Shown here in pieces: positions 13,801 through 28,963 of a stretch of 64,000 nucleotides of DNA. Within the stretch, counting starts at the first letter, position 1; every line of letters begins with the position of its first letter. Under the pieces are notes generated by a model. The model was not told where the DNA came from. It did not search any database and saw only the letters and a list, made by a program, of their open reading frames with translations. The stretch is from Diphasiastrum complanatum. Its lineage: Eukaryota; Streptophyta; Lycopodiopsida; Lycopodiales; Lycopodiaceae. The translations under genes were made by a program, and so were the position numbers. Where the stretch lies: assembly GCA_029204225.1 (NCBI GenBank), contig CM055098.1:10553246-10617245 (forward strand), in the 5' to 3' direction.

Positions 13801-16800
13801 GTGACTATTGACAAATGTGTGTGTGTGTGTGTGTGTGTGTTTTGTCATTTTCGTGAAATTCGAATCATTGAACATTTGCTAATTTACCACTAAATAACCA
13901 TGCACATGGTACATTGGAATATGACATATGTAATATGTAATATGTACGTTGTGACATTAATGTTTTAAAAAAAAAACCCTAAAACCGATTCGCCGGTTCG
14001 AACTTGGAGAAGTCGATTCTTTCCCGATCCAAACTCGATTCAAACACGGTTCGAAAAGGTGATTCGAAAGGTACCCTTTGCATTTAATAATTGTTGTTTT
14101 AATACAACCGTTTTTGGACCTCATGATTTTATTTGTATGAATGGTTTCATAGGCAGTCAAGTTTTGAACATCCTCTTTGATGATGGTTTAACTCACAACT
14201 TTATTAATGCTAATCGGTGCAGAAGCTCGAGGTAGCAATTGCACCAAGTGATCACAAGTATGTGCTCGCTATGGCGGCAAGTGGGGATCAACAAGTTTGG
14301 GACTAGTTTGTTCATCACTTGCTGTTGAGGATTCATAATTATGTAGATAGTTTATCTTTTCACATAATAAATATACTATTCTAGGTAAAGAGTGGTTTTA
14401 CGTTGAAAATGAGTCGTTACAAAAGGATTATGTGAAACATAGTCTTTCCTTTTTTGCATTGTGGCTCTTTAATTGAGCTTAAAGGTGATGTGAATATGCC
14501 TGATCTACCTTATGTATCCACTCATGAAGTGAAGCAATGCATGACTTCAATTCTATGCTAAAGTAGCATTACCCTCGACTAATCTTCTTAAGGGAGTGAA
14601 TAATGCCAAACGGAAAACCAAAAATGGTGAAACAAACTTGCAAGTGTAATAAGGTCAGTTCGCCAATCGTGTGGACTGACGAATTAAATCAAAGTTTTGA
14701 GGCCTTGAAGTATCTAGTGTCTATAGTGCCCATACTACACAGTGGACCCTAACAAGCCATTTTTTGTGGAAAGGATGCTAGTGACTATGCTGTAGGAGTA
14801 GTCCTATGTCAAGATGGTAGACTGGTGGCTTTCGAAAGCAAGAAGTTCGACCCATCTCAGAGTAGATATTCTACTTATAAGAAGAAACTTTTTGCTGTCA
14901 TTCACGCTTGGAAAATTTGGGGACATTTTTATAGTTTCAGATTTACTGTGCTGATAGATCATCAAACACTTGACCTAGTTACAAGAGAATTTTATTGGCC
15001 AAAAAGGAAGGGTCACGTGGAGGCATATGTTCAAAGGTTTGAACGCTGCCAAGTTAATACAGCAGAAAGACTCAAGGCTGATTATAAAAATGATCAACTA
15101 CATCGGAAGAGTAGAAGAATTAGAAGATGTTAGGTTATCTAAAGTGATGCATGCTCCCTCAAAGTCTAAAAAGTGGATGGTTATTGGACAATACAAAATG
15201 ATTTGCCTTTTGAAAAATTCAGCATAAAGAATGAATCGATAAGGAGCTGGAATCTTTTGTACGTACTAAGTTCAAAGAGGGGTTAAAATGGAATACTATA
15301 AAGAACGCTTCAATCCTTAATAGGAGCTCATAGTCAATGCCACATTGCTGCCAACATCGTCGCTGATATATCTATGAAGAAAAAGCAAGCCATTTCATGC
15401 ATAAGGACAAATTCTCATGAATTACATTTGGAAATGGGAAGATGGAATGCTCCGAAGACACCTTGGGAGGAGCACACATGCTCTCTTTGCAAGAACTAGA
15501 GTATTGAGACACCTTGGGAGGAGCACACATGCTCTCATCACCTGGTGGACTATGATAGCCTTGAAGCTCTTCGCCTGAGCTTTTTGAGCCATAATGGCAC
15601 TACTTACTTTATTGCATAAAGTTAATATTAGTATGAGGTAGCTTTTTGGTAAAAGCTCATAGTTTGTGCGAACTATTTTAGACCAAAACAAGATCGATTT
15701 ATGATCTTGGAATAGTTTTGCTTGTTGGATTTCTATACTAAGCCTCAAAATCCATTCAATAATGAGCATCCCAAAAACACCCCCCTGCCGAAGTCCAACT
15801 TCGCATTTTTTGGACCTTCGCATTTTTCGCACCTTCGGGATGTTTGTGCCTTGTACATTTTTGGCACTTAAACATTCTTTGGACACCTTCGCATTTTTCG
15901 CACTTAGGGATTTTCGCACTTCGTGGTTGACAAACTAACTCCATCCACTACGACTTCATCGAAGTGCTCGACATCAACGACTCCGAAGTGTCCGACATCG
16001 AAGTACTTGACTAACTTCATCAACACACACACATGACTTGTCCGACTTGGTCGACTTATCGACTTTTCACCAACTACCACCTAACTCGACTTCGTCGACT
16101 TCTTCTTCATCAGGGAAAAGTCGATCCATGAACTGTCAGACGACATCACTGACAGCCCGCCTAACTTGTACAGTTAGAAAAGACGGCCATCTAATGCAAA
16201 AACGACTATAGTAAATTGAGCAGTTAGATTTCATGCTCCCAATGTACTGAGCACTGACATGCAATCATCAATGTATAGCGTCAGTGCTCCTATCGGATCT
16301 CTGGGCTGTATTATAGTCATGTAACCATGTAGTTTTCAGTGGCAAGACGATTTTGATAAGCTGAAGCAATTTTGCGCCTACTGTCTTGCGCCCAGCTTCA
16401 AGCTCTTATACTCAGTTTTGATTATAATCAGAGTGCAAGTCTTTGTCTCACTACCGCTTCGTTCTTTTTCATTGCTACTCAGTTTTTCATATCTTCTGCT
16501 GGTAACTGCTGCACTACCGATCCACAAACCATCCGTCGTTATCCACTTCCGCTGCTATCCTATCGATCAAACTCTGGTTTTCCGACATGGTATCAGAGCG
16601 GGTGGCTTAGTAGTCCGCATTTTTATTGCAGGTTATCAGTCTTGTTTCTACCAAGACATCGTTTAGCAAGTGCATAGCCAACAGTATTCAGACATCGCTG
16701 TTTTTACCAGTGATCTCTTCAACACCAGAATGGATCCATCTTCTAGTTCATCTCTGATTGACAAGCTCGACGGAGAGAACTACCATCTCTGGAAATTCAA

Positions 16801-19800
16801 GATGAGAGTAGTTCTACTTGCCAAAGAACTGTGGGACATCGTCGATGGCACTGAGGTCAAACCAGAGGCTGATGCAGCCAGCATCACCAAGTGGAGACAG
16901 AGAGATGGCAAAGCATTTGCCTTGATCACTCTCAATATCAAGGACTCTCAGATCAGCCACATACGTGCTGCTCAGATTGCTAAGGATGCATGGGACATCC
17001 TAGCAACTCTCTACGACATTAGAGACGTCACCTCCAAGCTTCATCTAAGGAAGAAATTCTTCACTCTCAGAATGTCTCAAGGTTACATGCCGATTCGAAT
17101 CGGCCGATTCGTCCCGATTCGAACCGGCTAGATAGGTTCGAATCGGGAAACGGTTCAAACCGTTTTCTTTTTGTTCTTTGTCTTTTGGTTGAGGGGCCAA
17201 AAAACGGTTCGAATTGGTTTGAACCGGTTTCCGGTTCGAATCGGCCCCTAACGGTTCGAAGGTTTGAACCGCGATAGGCGGTTCGAATCGCGGTTTGATG
17301 CAAGTATGGAATGTCTGATGCAGATAGTGTTTCGAGTCATCTCAACACTTTCAAGAACCTTATGGAGCAGATGACTGCAACAGGATCAGTCATTGAAGAT
17401 TCGGATGCAATAATGACTCTATTATCGAGTCTCCCTGATGCCTACGAAACCTGGGTCATGGCTACTTCAACCCAACAACATCTCACTCTATCAAGAGTCA
17501 TCTCGATGCTACTACAAGAGGAGATTAGAAGGAATGCTTCCTCCTCTGGCTCAGGATCGGATCCACAAGCTCTATACACAAAGAAAAATCATACATCAAC
17601 TTCTGAATCGACTAATATGCTCTGGCATTTCAGATTAGGCCATCTAAACTTCAATAGTATTCAGCAAATGTCAACTTAGAATCTAGTGCAAGATCTTCCT
17701 TCTGTTAGCAAACCAACTTCTCCATGTGAAAGCTGTATTATCAGCAAGCATGCTAGAAGTCCTTTTATTTTTGAAACAATCCATACTTCCAAAGGTTTGC
17801 TTGATCTTGTACATAGCGACATTTGTGGCCCAATGCAGATTGCTTCGACAGGGCAGTTTATTTTCTAACCTTCATTGATGATTTCTCTCGACGAACTGTC
17901 ACTTATTTCTTGAAGAACAAATCCGAAGCTTTCAAGTTCTTCAAACAGTTCAAGGCGTCTGCCAAAAATGAGACCCAGAGAAAGATCAAGGCTCTACATA
18001 CTGATGGAGGGGGAGAATTCATCTCCACCGAATTCAAGGACTTCTGCAAGGCAAATGGAATACATCAACAATACACAACCAGCTACTCACCTCAGTCCAA
18101 TGGTGTAGCTGAGAGGAAGAATAGGACACTCCATCGAGAGTGCCAAGTGCATGCTGGCCCATGCCTCTCTTCCAAAGAAATTTTGGGCAGAAGCTGTTAC
18201 TACAGCTGCCTATTTGCAAAATCGATCCATCACGAAGGCCCTATCCTTGCTGATCTAAGAAAGAAGCTGGACGACACCAGCAGAAAGTCGATTTTCATCG
18301 GCTATTCCCCAGATCACAAGGCATACAAGCTCTACAGCCTGGAACACTCAGAAATCGTTCACAAGTAGAGATGTCATTTTTGTGGAAGACCAGTTTATCG
18401 ACCACAAAGGGAAAGCTCCATTGACTTCCAGTCCCAGAGTCGACAACTTCGAACTTAGGATTGATCACAAGCTTGACATCGACTCCGACAGTGAGTTAGA
18501 ACCTCGACAAATCCAAACACATCAGAGGACTGAAGTTCAACCCAAAAGATCGATCCGGTCCAGACAGCCTCCATCCTGATTTATGGATGATCCAGCCTGC
18601 TACTTTGTGCAGGAACCAACTACTGTTTCTGAGGCAATGTCGACACCTGATGCTGACCAGTGGAAAGCTGCAATGGACACTGAATTCGACCCTCTTATCG
18701 AGAATCAAACATGGACAATAACTCAGCTGCCAAAGGATCGAAATCTGATTCCATGCAAATGGATATTCAAAGCGAAGTATGATGCTGAAGGAAGATTAAA
18801 TCGATACAAGGCTAGGCTTGTCGCCAAAGGCTTCTCCCAGATTCCAGATCTGGATTATTCAGAGACCTTCAGTCCAGTCGTTAAGCATGCTTCGATTCGT
18901 CTATTACTCTCCTTTGCAGCTGCAGCCGATCTTGAAGTCCACCAGATGGATTTCTAGACTGCCTTCCTCAACGGAACTATTGAAGAGGAAATCTACATGT
19001 CCTAGCCAGAGGGATATGAGCTAAAGAGTAAGGAGCTCCTTGTGTGCAAAATTCACAAGGCTCTCTATGGTTTGAAACAATCACCAAGATGCTGGTTTCA
19101 GAAGATCAATGCATTTCTAATCGAGAATGGTTTTATTCCAAACTCGGTAGACTTGAATGTCTACTTCGTCTGTTTCTACTTCCTTCATTATCTCACTCTT
19201 TATGTAGATGATACGAAATTTTTTTAATAACAATCTAAATCTATTGAAGGATACGAAATGCATGCTAGCACAGGAGTACAAGATGACTGATATGGGTCCA
19301 GCCCATTACTGTCTCGGAATCCAGATCTATCGAGATCGACCCAACAAACAGATTTTCATCAGTCAACAATGATATCTCATGAATGTGTTGGAAAAATATG
19401 GAATGACCAATTGCAAATCGAGCTACTTCCCACTCGACCCTGGTCTGAAGCTGTCAAGGGAGCAGTGTCCACAATCCGAGGCAGAGGAGGAAATGAAGCA
19501 ATATCCGTTTCACTCCATTATCGGGTCACTCATGTATGCTATGCTCTGCACTCGACCTGACTTGGCATACTCCATCAGCTCTCTCAGCCAATTCCTATCG
19601 AATCCAGGGCCAACTCATTGGAAAGCTCTCATGAAGGTCATGAAGTATGTTCAACCCACTAAACATCTTAGCATATGTTATGGAGGCAGCCAATCTGCCA
19701 GTATTCTTGAAGGATACACAGATGCAGATTGGGCAGGCGATATCGTCACCAGAAGATCAACTTCTGGATTTGTATTCTTATTGAATCAAGGCCCAATCTC

Positions 19801-22446
19801 ATGGAACAGCCGAAAGCAGACCTCAGTAGCATTATCTTCGACCGAATCAGAATACATAGCTGCCACGAATGTTACCAAGGAGGCAATTTGGCTAAGGAAC
19901 CTGCTTGCAGATATCGGCCTTGCTCAGGAACATCCAACGACAATTTATTGTGATAATCAAAGCACAATAGCACTCTCTCTAAATCCGAGATTTCACTCTC
20001 GAAGCAAACACGTAGAAACTAGGTATCACTACCTTAAGGTGCAAAGCAAGGAAGTGTCATTGTTTTACTGCAGGACAGAGTTAATGGCAGCAAATTACTT
20101 CACCAAGGCTCTATCAAAAGAGCATCATCTCAGATTTAACGACATGTTAAATCTGAAGATCCAAGTTTTTCTGGATCCACATTAAAGGGGAGTGTTGGAT
20201 TTCTATACTTAGCCTCAAAATCCATTCAATAATGAGCATCCCGAAAAACTCCCCTTGTTGAAGTCCAAACTTCACATTTTTTGGACCTTCAAAATTTTTC
20301 ACACCTTCGCACTTTTCGCACCTTCGGGATTTTGGTGCCTTGTACATTTTTGGCACTTACATATTTTTTGGACACCTTCGCATCTTTAGCACCTTCGCAT
20401 TTTTCGCACTTCGGGCACTTCGGGGTTGACAAACTGACTCCATCAACTGCGACTTCATCGAAGTGCTTGACATCAACGACATGAAAGTGTCTGAAGTGTC
20501 CGACATCGAAGTACTTGACTAACTTCATCAACACACACACGACTTGTCCGACTTGGTCGACTTATCGACTTTTCACCAACTACCAACTAACTCGACTTCG
20601 TCAACTTCTTCTTCATCAGGGAAAAGTCGATCCATGAACTGTCAGACGACATCACTGACAGCCCACCTAACTTGTACAGTTAGAAAAGACGGCCATCTAA
20701 TGCAAAAACGGCTATAGTAAATTAAGCAGTTAGATTTCATGCTCCCAATGTACTGAGCATTGACATGCAATCATCAATGTATAGCGTTAGCGCTCCTATC
20801 TGGGCTGTATTATAGTCATGTAACCATGTAGTTTTCAGTGGCAAGACGATTTTGATAAGCTGAGGCAATTTTGCGCCTACTGTCTTGCGCCGAGCTTCAA
20901 GCTCCTTTTTGACAGTCGGCCGTTAGAGATTGTCCCTTCCTACACTTACTTGGGCACCCATTTTACTGGTCCTATATTTAGTATGAGACAGGCAGCCTCT
21001 AGTAGGCTTGGGAAAGGCCATGCTTCCCTTGCCCAGATGGAGAGATTTTGCTTCCGTAAGTCTATTCGAGATGCCTCGAGTAAGTGTCGGCTTTTTGACA
21101 CCATTGTTTCTCCTACAGCCCTATATGCATCGGCTGCATGGTGCACGGGCCTTACCTCATCTAACTGGGCTAGTATCTCTCAGTTACAGATCACTATGCT
21201 TTCACGCATGATTCGGGCTAAGCCTTCAGTACCACATCAGATCATCCTTGCTGAGTTTGCGGTCCCACCCATGTACCTTGATGCCTTACTCCAGCTCATC
21301 ACATATATTCAGCATGTCAGTGCATTCCATTCTTCTGAGCAGAGATATACTCAGGCTGCTCTCATTTCATCTCAGCATCTTCACAGTCAGGGCTACAATG
21401 TGGCTTGGTTTTCTCAGGCCTCCAGACTTCTTAGTACACTCGGCATCTCTACCACTGCCCTTCTTTCTGGTACCCATGACTACATCAGACGATCCATTTA
21501 TAGAGCTTACCTAGATCGAGCCTGGAATGGTCAGTTGGGTGTCAAACCCGACTTTTATCGGCTTCATTTTTTGGAGACAGATGTATCAAGGTCCCCACTG
21601 CTACCACTGTACCTACGATCTGGTTTATCACATGGTCTCAGATTCATATTGGGTCAGCTCCATGTCTCTTCACACCAGCTTGAGATTGAGACTGGCCGGT
21701 TTCAGGGTACCCCACGAGAGGACAGGATTTGCCAGCTTTGTTCCCTAGGGGCAGTAGAGACTGAGGAGCATTTTATTTTCATTTGCCCAGCTTATTATGA
21801 GATTCGTGGGAGATACCATTGCTTGTTCAGGGATACACCAGTTACTTTGCGCTCACTTGTTACATATGAGGATCCACGTTGTGTTGCACTTATGGTCCGA
21901 GAGATGTTTCTATTTCAACAGGATCTCCAGCCTCAACATCAGATTGCTCCTGACACATAGCTTCAGATTACCTCCTTTTTCTCCAGACGACGTTCATGAC
22001 CAGTCCCAGACTTAGATGATGATGACGAGGATGAGGACACGACTTTCCACAGAGATCAGAGGCAGCGCACCTCCCAGCATTGCCCAGCAGCCATACCTCT
22101 TCGGCCTACTACGAGGAGACGTCCTCCCTACATTCGACATCGGCAGCAGATCTCAGTTTCACTCCCCACTGCAGCTTGTATTACATCTTTTTTCAGTAGC
22201 AGCAACAGCAATAGCAGTGTCACCTCCAGGACTTGATCTGCGGGTTGCTTCCATTATAAATAGCCATTTCTTGCTTTCTACCTTTTGGTTTAGTTAACAC
22301 TGATAATTGTGTTTAGATTTATTATATATGCTTTTCTTTCAGTTTTTTGGAGACGTTTTTCATACGCTCCCAGATGGTCCACATACTTGATATGTACTTA
22401 TTTGTCTTATATGCCTTTTGGCATGGAAAAGACATTAAAAAATCTT

Positions 22447-22532
<86 letters not shown>

Positions 22533-23231
22533 CCACGACTACATAGACGTTTCTTGTATAGAACATATCTTGATCGACCATGGCAGGGAAAATCAGGGCT
22601 TAAACCCACCCCTATCGGACTCATTTTTGGAGTTGGATATAGTAGGTTTCCCAATTCTACCATGCTATTTGGGCTTGGGATTATCACATGGTCTGAGATT
22701 CATACTGGGATAGCTCTGAGTCTCATCACATCAACTTGTGATCGAGAAAGGTTGCTTTCAGGGTATCCTAAGGGAGGAAAGTCAAATGTGTTCCTTATAT
22801 GAGGTGAAGTTTGAGGATCACTTCTTATTCAGATGCCTAGTCTATTATGAGATTAGAGGGAGGTATCGCTGCGTCTTCCAAGATGCACTTGTCCCATTGA
22901 GGTCCATCATAGCATCTTCATAGACGACATCAGCAACACATATTGGGCCTACCTCCAGTTGCAGTCCCCATTACATCTTTCTTTAGTAGCAGCAGGATTT
23001 GATGACAACATGCTATACCATTATCATTATATCTACATTTGTAGGCAGATGCTCATGCATTAGATTCATTTTGGTCTTAGTAGTTATACATCATATATCT
23101 TTTTCTTTACTGTTGTGGAGACATTTCATACGCTCCCATTTGTACCACATACTTAGCATGTAGTCTTTCGTCTTATATGCCTTTTGGCATGGAAAAGACA
23201 TTAATAAAGCTCTCTCTCTCTCTCTCTCACT

Positions 23232-23287
<56 letters not shown>

Positions 23288-26200
23288 TGTGCGTGCACAC
23301 ACATGTACACATACACTACATCTTTTGTTTCACTCAACCACCACTCTCTCTCTCTTGTAGGAAAGCAAGGGACAAGTCACCAAGATCTAGTTATCAATCA
23401 ATCTCCACAAGAAACAAGAGAGAAGAGGCTGGGCGCTCAACTCTAAGAGAGAGAGAGAGAAAACAACAACAAGAGCAATGGAGAGCCAAACTGTATAAAA
23501 ATGGAATACACAATGAGCATCTAAGTACTCTACCTAGATGTGACCAAATGCCACCAAACCCTAAGGTTAACCACTTACTAAATGTAGGGCACCCCCAAAA
23601 GTCAAGATAGGGCCCCTAAACAAAATTAGACCCCTAAGGACCCACGAGTCAGTACATGACCAAAATTGGGTCCAACTGAACTTAAGACAAACTTAAGATG
23701 GCCTAAATAACTAAATACCCATGGTTACACAAATCTCGACCTTTTGGGTCAAAGTAACCTATGGATTAACTTCAGCATAGTCATTTATTTCTAACAACCT
23801 CCTTAAATGACAATGCAAAAACTGAAATCTTCACTTTGTAACAAAACCAACACGTGATATCAAATTTAAAGCTTTGCATAAAGCTTCAAATCTGACTCTA
23901 GGCAACGCCTTAGTGAAGAGGTCTGCAATATTATCCTCCGTAGGACAATATTCAAATAATATGTAGCCATCATGAAGTCTCTCCCGAACAAAGTGATAAT
24001 GGATCTCGATGTGCTTCGTCCTCGCATGAAAAACAGGATTCCGTGCAATGGCAATAACACTTTGACTATCAATCAAGATAAGAGTGGCTGAGGGCTCACC
24101 AAACTTCATGTCAACAAGTAGTCTTCTTAGCCATAAACACTCTGTCGTGGCTGAAAATATCGCTCTATATTCTGCCTCACTAGAAGAAGTAGCAACAGTG
24201 GGCTGCTTTTTACTAGACCATGAAATTGCAGAATCACCATAAAAAAAGCAATGTCCACTTGTAGAGCGTCTAGTGTCTTGATCTCCACCCCAATCCGAGT
24301 CACTAAAACCAACCAAACATGCATCATCACAAGCAGGAAAAACCAGTCCATGACTTCTTGTTCCTTGAAGATATCGAAAGATCCTCTTCAACGCTTTCCA
24401 ATGTGATGTCATCGGGGCATGCATGAATTGACTCATGAGTGAGACACTATAAGAAATGTCCGGTCTTGAATTACATAGGTAAATGAGACAGCCAATAGCT
24501 TGACAATATAAAGTAGTGTCAAATGATTCACCATCACCTTGACTACTTAATTTCAGACCTGTCTGCATAGGTGTAGCAACCGGCTTGCAATCTTCCATCT
24601 TGAACCGCTTCAAAATCTGCCCAATGTAGCGTTCTTGAGAGATGAAAATTTCAGCACCTTCTTGTACAAATTCAAGACCAAGATAAAAGTGCAATAGGCC
24701 TAAATATGAGGTTTCAAAAACCATACCAAGATCAAGTATTACGGCATCGATCTGCTGCTCATTACTTCCCGTAATAATAATATCATCCAGATAAAGTAAA
24801 ATAATGATAATATAATCTGAAGTATGCTTGACATAAAGAGTAGATTCGCTAGGACTATTAGTAAACCCTCGATCACAAAAGTAGGCATGTATTTTTTGAT
24901 ACCACATCCTCGGAGATTGCTTCAGTCCATAAAGTGCAAACTTTATCTTCTTGGCCTTCAACCAAAAAACCAGCAAGTCGTTGAAGGTACACTTCCTCAT
25001 TGAGATCACCATTGAGGAACGCTGTCTTTATGTCAAGTTGCCGCAAATGCCAACCAAAGTGGGCAGCCAAAGAGGTTACTACCCTCACGGTAGTCATCCG
25101 AGCAGTAGGAGAAAAAGTCTCCTCATAATCAATCCCCTTTTGCTGAACATAGCCTTTGGCAACGAGCCTTGCCTTGTACCTTTCAATGGTACCATCTGCC
25201 TTATACTTGATTTTGTATACCCATTTAGAACCAATTGCCTTCTTCCCGTGAGGAAGATCAACAAGAACCCAAATCTTGTTCTTCATAAGTGAGTCATACT
25301 CATCTTGCATCGCATCTTCCCAACATTTTACTCCCTTGGCCTGCTCATAGAAAACAGGTTCTTCTGCAACTTCTCCATGAGATGTAAGAGCAAAATCTGA
25401 AAAATCAGCATAGTCCACTGATTTTGTAGAGGCACGTGTCTTTCCATCATAAAATGAACCTACTTTGCTGTCCCGCAAAGTCGACAACAGCCACCGTGGG
25501 ACTGTTTTGGGCTGTCCAACAGCCATGTCTTTTCTTACAATTTGCTGTCCAAGATCTTCCGACACCGCACTTGGCTGTCCAAGATCTTCCAAAACTGGTC
25601 CTTGCTGTCCAACAGTTCCTGCAGGCTGATTTTGAGCAACAACGGGCGGTTCTTGATGAACATTAGGCTCTAAACTTGATGAGGTGTTGGGTAGGTCGAA
25701 ACTGGTTGGTTGCTGCCCCTTATCTCCAACAATAGAAGATGGTACCAAATCTGGAAAAACTTCAACATTCACACTATGGGGGCTGTCCCCCTTCAAGATA
25801 TGAGTTGGGGCCACAACCAATGAATTCTTTGCATCAAAATGCACATCACGACTAACAATAATCTTATTAGTGCTCAAATTGAACAGCCAATAGCCTTTGC
25901 TTTCACTACTATAGCCAACAAAAATGCATTTAACTCCTTTATCTTCAAGCTTTGTACGAAGTTTATCCGGAACAAAAGCATAAGCCGTACAACCAAAAAT
26001 GCGAAAGTGAGAGATTGTAGGCTTCTTTCCATACCAAACTATATAAGGAGTTAATACTTTCAATGCTTTAGTAGGACAACGATTGCTTATGTATGCTGCC
26101 GTTATAAACGCTTCAGCCCAAAACTTGTGAGGCAGCCCCTTTGCTTTGAGCATGCAACGGGCCATCTCCATGAGTGTGCGATTCTTTCGCTCGGCAACAC

Positions 26201-28963
26201 CATTTTGTTGAGGCGTATAGGGAGTTTTCATTTGATGTAGAATTCCCTTTTCTCGAAGAAATGCATCGAACGTATTCTTAATGTATTTCCCTCCTCGATT
26301 GGTGCGTAGGGTCTTCAAAGAATGCCCAAACTGATTTTCCACCATTGCTAGAAAATCTTTAAAACGTTGAAAAACTTCCGATTTAGCCTTCATAGGATAG
26401 ATCCATGTAAAACGGGAAAAGTCATTAATAAAAGTCACAAAATAGATGCACTTTCCAATGGATTCGGTCCTCATTGGACCACAAACATCACTTTGAACCA
26501 AATCAAATTTATCAAGAACCCTTATGGTTCCATCAATTGGAAAAGGTTTCCTTTGAAACTTTCCAAGTATGCACCCCTCGCATACATGCCCTTCCGACTG
26601 CTCAATAGTAGGAATGTCTTCTACCATAATAAATGTCTTCAGCTTCTTCAAACTTGCAAAGTTGAGATGCCCAAACCTTGCGTGCCACAATTCAGCCAAC
26701 TCCAATGATTGTGATGTAGAAGCAACAAGACATGTAGAGGGAATTCGTCGCTCATAGGTATCCAATGAATAAGCCAGCATGCATCGTTCCCGAAACAATA
26801 ATCAAGAGTGATCTTTTAGGATCCTTGACAAGACACTTATCTTCTTTGAACTCAACAACTAGTCCTTGCTTCAACATAGTTGAAACCGAAAGAAGATTCT
26901 TCTTGATTCCCGGAACATAAAGCACATTCTTAATGTACTTTTCTTCACCATTAGGCAAAATGATGGCTACAATTCCAATTCCATGAATAGAATAAGATGC
27001 ATCATCCGCACATCCTTGATGAAGTGCCCATACTTTTGCAATAATGGCACTTCCCTTTCTTCTTTTGAGTGTTGACATCTTGACCTCCAACGGGCTTTTG
27101 CTCATCCTTGGAAGGAGGCTTCCCCTTTCCTTTTGACTTGCCTTTGCCCTTGCCTTTCGTGAAGAAAGCTTGATCAAGTTGAGTGTCACCCGCAAAGTTT
27201 TGCCTCATTTGCTCCTCTTGAAAAAGCAGCCCAACAAGTTCATCAAAGGAGAGTTGCTGTCCCCTAAGAGAGATACTCAAAGATGAAACAAATGGAAGAT
27301 AAGATGAAGGTAATGAGTTGAGAGTAATGGAAACAAATTGAGCATCCTCAATTATCTCATCAATATTGAGAAGCTCCTCACGAAGATCCTTGATCTTCGT
27401 CAAGTGATTGATCACTTGATTCCCTTCTTGCATCTTCAACAAAGAAAGTTGATTTCTGAGATACACCACGCTTGCTGGATTTTTGACTCTATACATAGTA
27501 TAAAGTGTATCCCACGCACTTTTAGATGTCTTACAAGACCTAATATGAGGTAAGATAGATCTTTTCACAGCAAGAGCAACCATAGAATGTGCTTGTGCAT
27601 CCCTTCTATCCCACTTCTTTTGTTCTTCCGAAGATGGAGAAGATGATGTTGATGATGATGATCCACGAGGTGTAGGAGGTGCCAAAGACGGAGGCCTTTC
27701 CTCATCACCATTGACCAAATCCCACAGCCCTTTCGCTATGAGAAGATTCTTCATCATGTAACTCCACAAGGAGTAGTTTGTGCCATCCAACCGATCTTCA
27801 CTAAACAAAGAACCGATAGCTTCTGATTCTTTAGCCATTACCTCCAACAAAATTTCAGCTTGTAGGAGATAGGAAAGAGAGCCTTTCCACAACCAAATCT
27901 ACTCAAAAACAAAGAGCTGAAAGTAGGAGCACAAGATATCTTTTAATTTGCAACCAAAGTGCCCAAAAGGATAGATGGTTGTCTTTCTGCACAAAAAAAC
28001 TAGCTTCTTGAAAATTAGGTTAGCTTCGGTTGAAGCCTACACCGAAACCCAATTAGGAAGAGAAATAGTGTGATCAACACACACTCCAATAGGGCTGTTG
28101 AAAGCACCCTACTACTTGCTGAGAATCTGCAAATTTCCAGCCACAAGTTGACCTAACCCTGAATAGGGTTTGCTGAATTTTGGGCGCCCTCCTACACAAA
28201 TGCAAACCTGAAAACAAAAACAGCAAGATAAGGAGACACCACAACCAAAAATCAGTTGCAGATTTTTGGGCACCCTCCTCCAAACAAAACTTGCTGAAAA
28301 CTGGTTGCATAAAAATCAGATTTGAGATTCTGATTTTTGGGTGCCAAAAATTGCTCCTCCAAGATCTCTGATGGCCGCCCTCCTTCAACCTGAAAAGAGA
28401 CAAAAAAGCTGATTTAAACTCCACTTGAAAAGATCAGCAAGATGCTGAAATTTCACAACAAAAAGTAGAGAAGCTCCTCTTCTGGTAGGGCGCCAACAAA
28501 CATGCTTGTTGCAAATCCGGTAGCTCTGATACCATGTAGGAAAGCAAGAGACAAGTCACCAAGATCTAGTTATCAATCAATCTCCACAAGAAACAAGAGA
28601 GAAGAGGCTGGGCGCCCAACTCTAAGAGAGAGAGAGAGAAAACAGCAACAAGAGCAATGGAGAGCCAAACTGTATAAAAATGGAATACACAATGAGCATC
28701 TAAGTACTCTACCTGGATGTGACCAAATGCCACCAAACCCTAAGGTTAACCACTTACTAAATGTAGGGCACCCCCAAAAGTCAAGATAGGGCCCCTAAAC
28801 AAAATTAGACCCCTAAGGACCCACGAGTCAGTACATGACCAAAATTGGGTCCAACTGAACTTAAGACAAACTTAAGATGGCCTAAATAACTAAATACCCA
28901 TGGTTACACAAATCTCGACCTTTTGGGTCAAAGTAACCTATGGATTAACTTCAGCATAGTCAT

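Larger units (their letters stand above)
13439..14230 (+). pseudogene. Decayed Ty3/gypsy gag (rest) and protease
   Basis: Resumes exactly where 12990 stopped: LDSFLQEFQEMVSRFTSRMD matches LDQYLQEFQEVYSRFATRID at 38340. The protease region near 14140-14215 reads GFIGSQVLNILFDDGLTHNF. It matches the I.VLIDSG.THNFI signature, but the active-site triplet has become Asp-Asp-Gly. A (TG)n run at 13815-13841 lies in the knuckle region. Confidence 0.7.
15723..20904 (+). mobile_element. Ty1/copia retrotransposon, 3' LTR truncated
   Basis: 5' LTR 15723-16587, primer site TGGTATCAGAGC 16588-16599, gag, GAG-pre-integrase, integrase, RT and RNase H in copia order, polypurine tract AAAGGGGAG 20184-20192, and 3' LTR from 20193. 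A LINE joins at 20905, removing the last part of the 3' LTR. Several stops and frameshifts, a deletion that removes the zinc knuckle and protease, and a hAT insertion in gag make it defective. It runs in the same direction as the host gene. Confidence 0.92.

Noticed and set aside
22347-22802. ORFs rich in SLSL or RERE
   Set aside because: Translations of (CT)n/(GA)n microsatellites and LINE tails; the same applies at 10681-11101, 28938-29198, 32354-32671 and 58922-59735.
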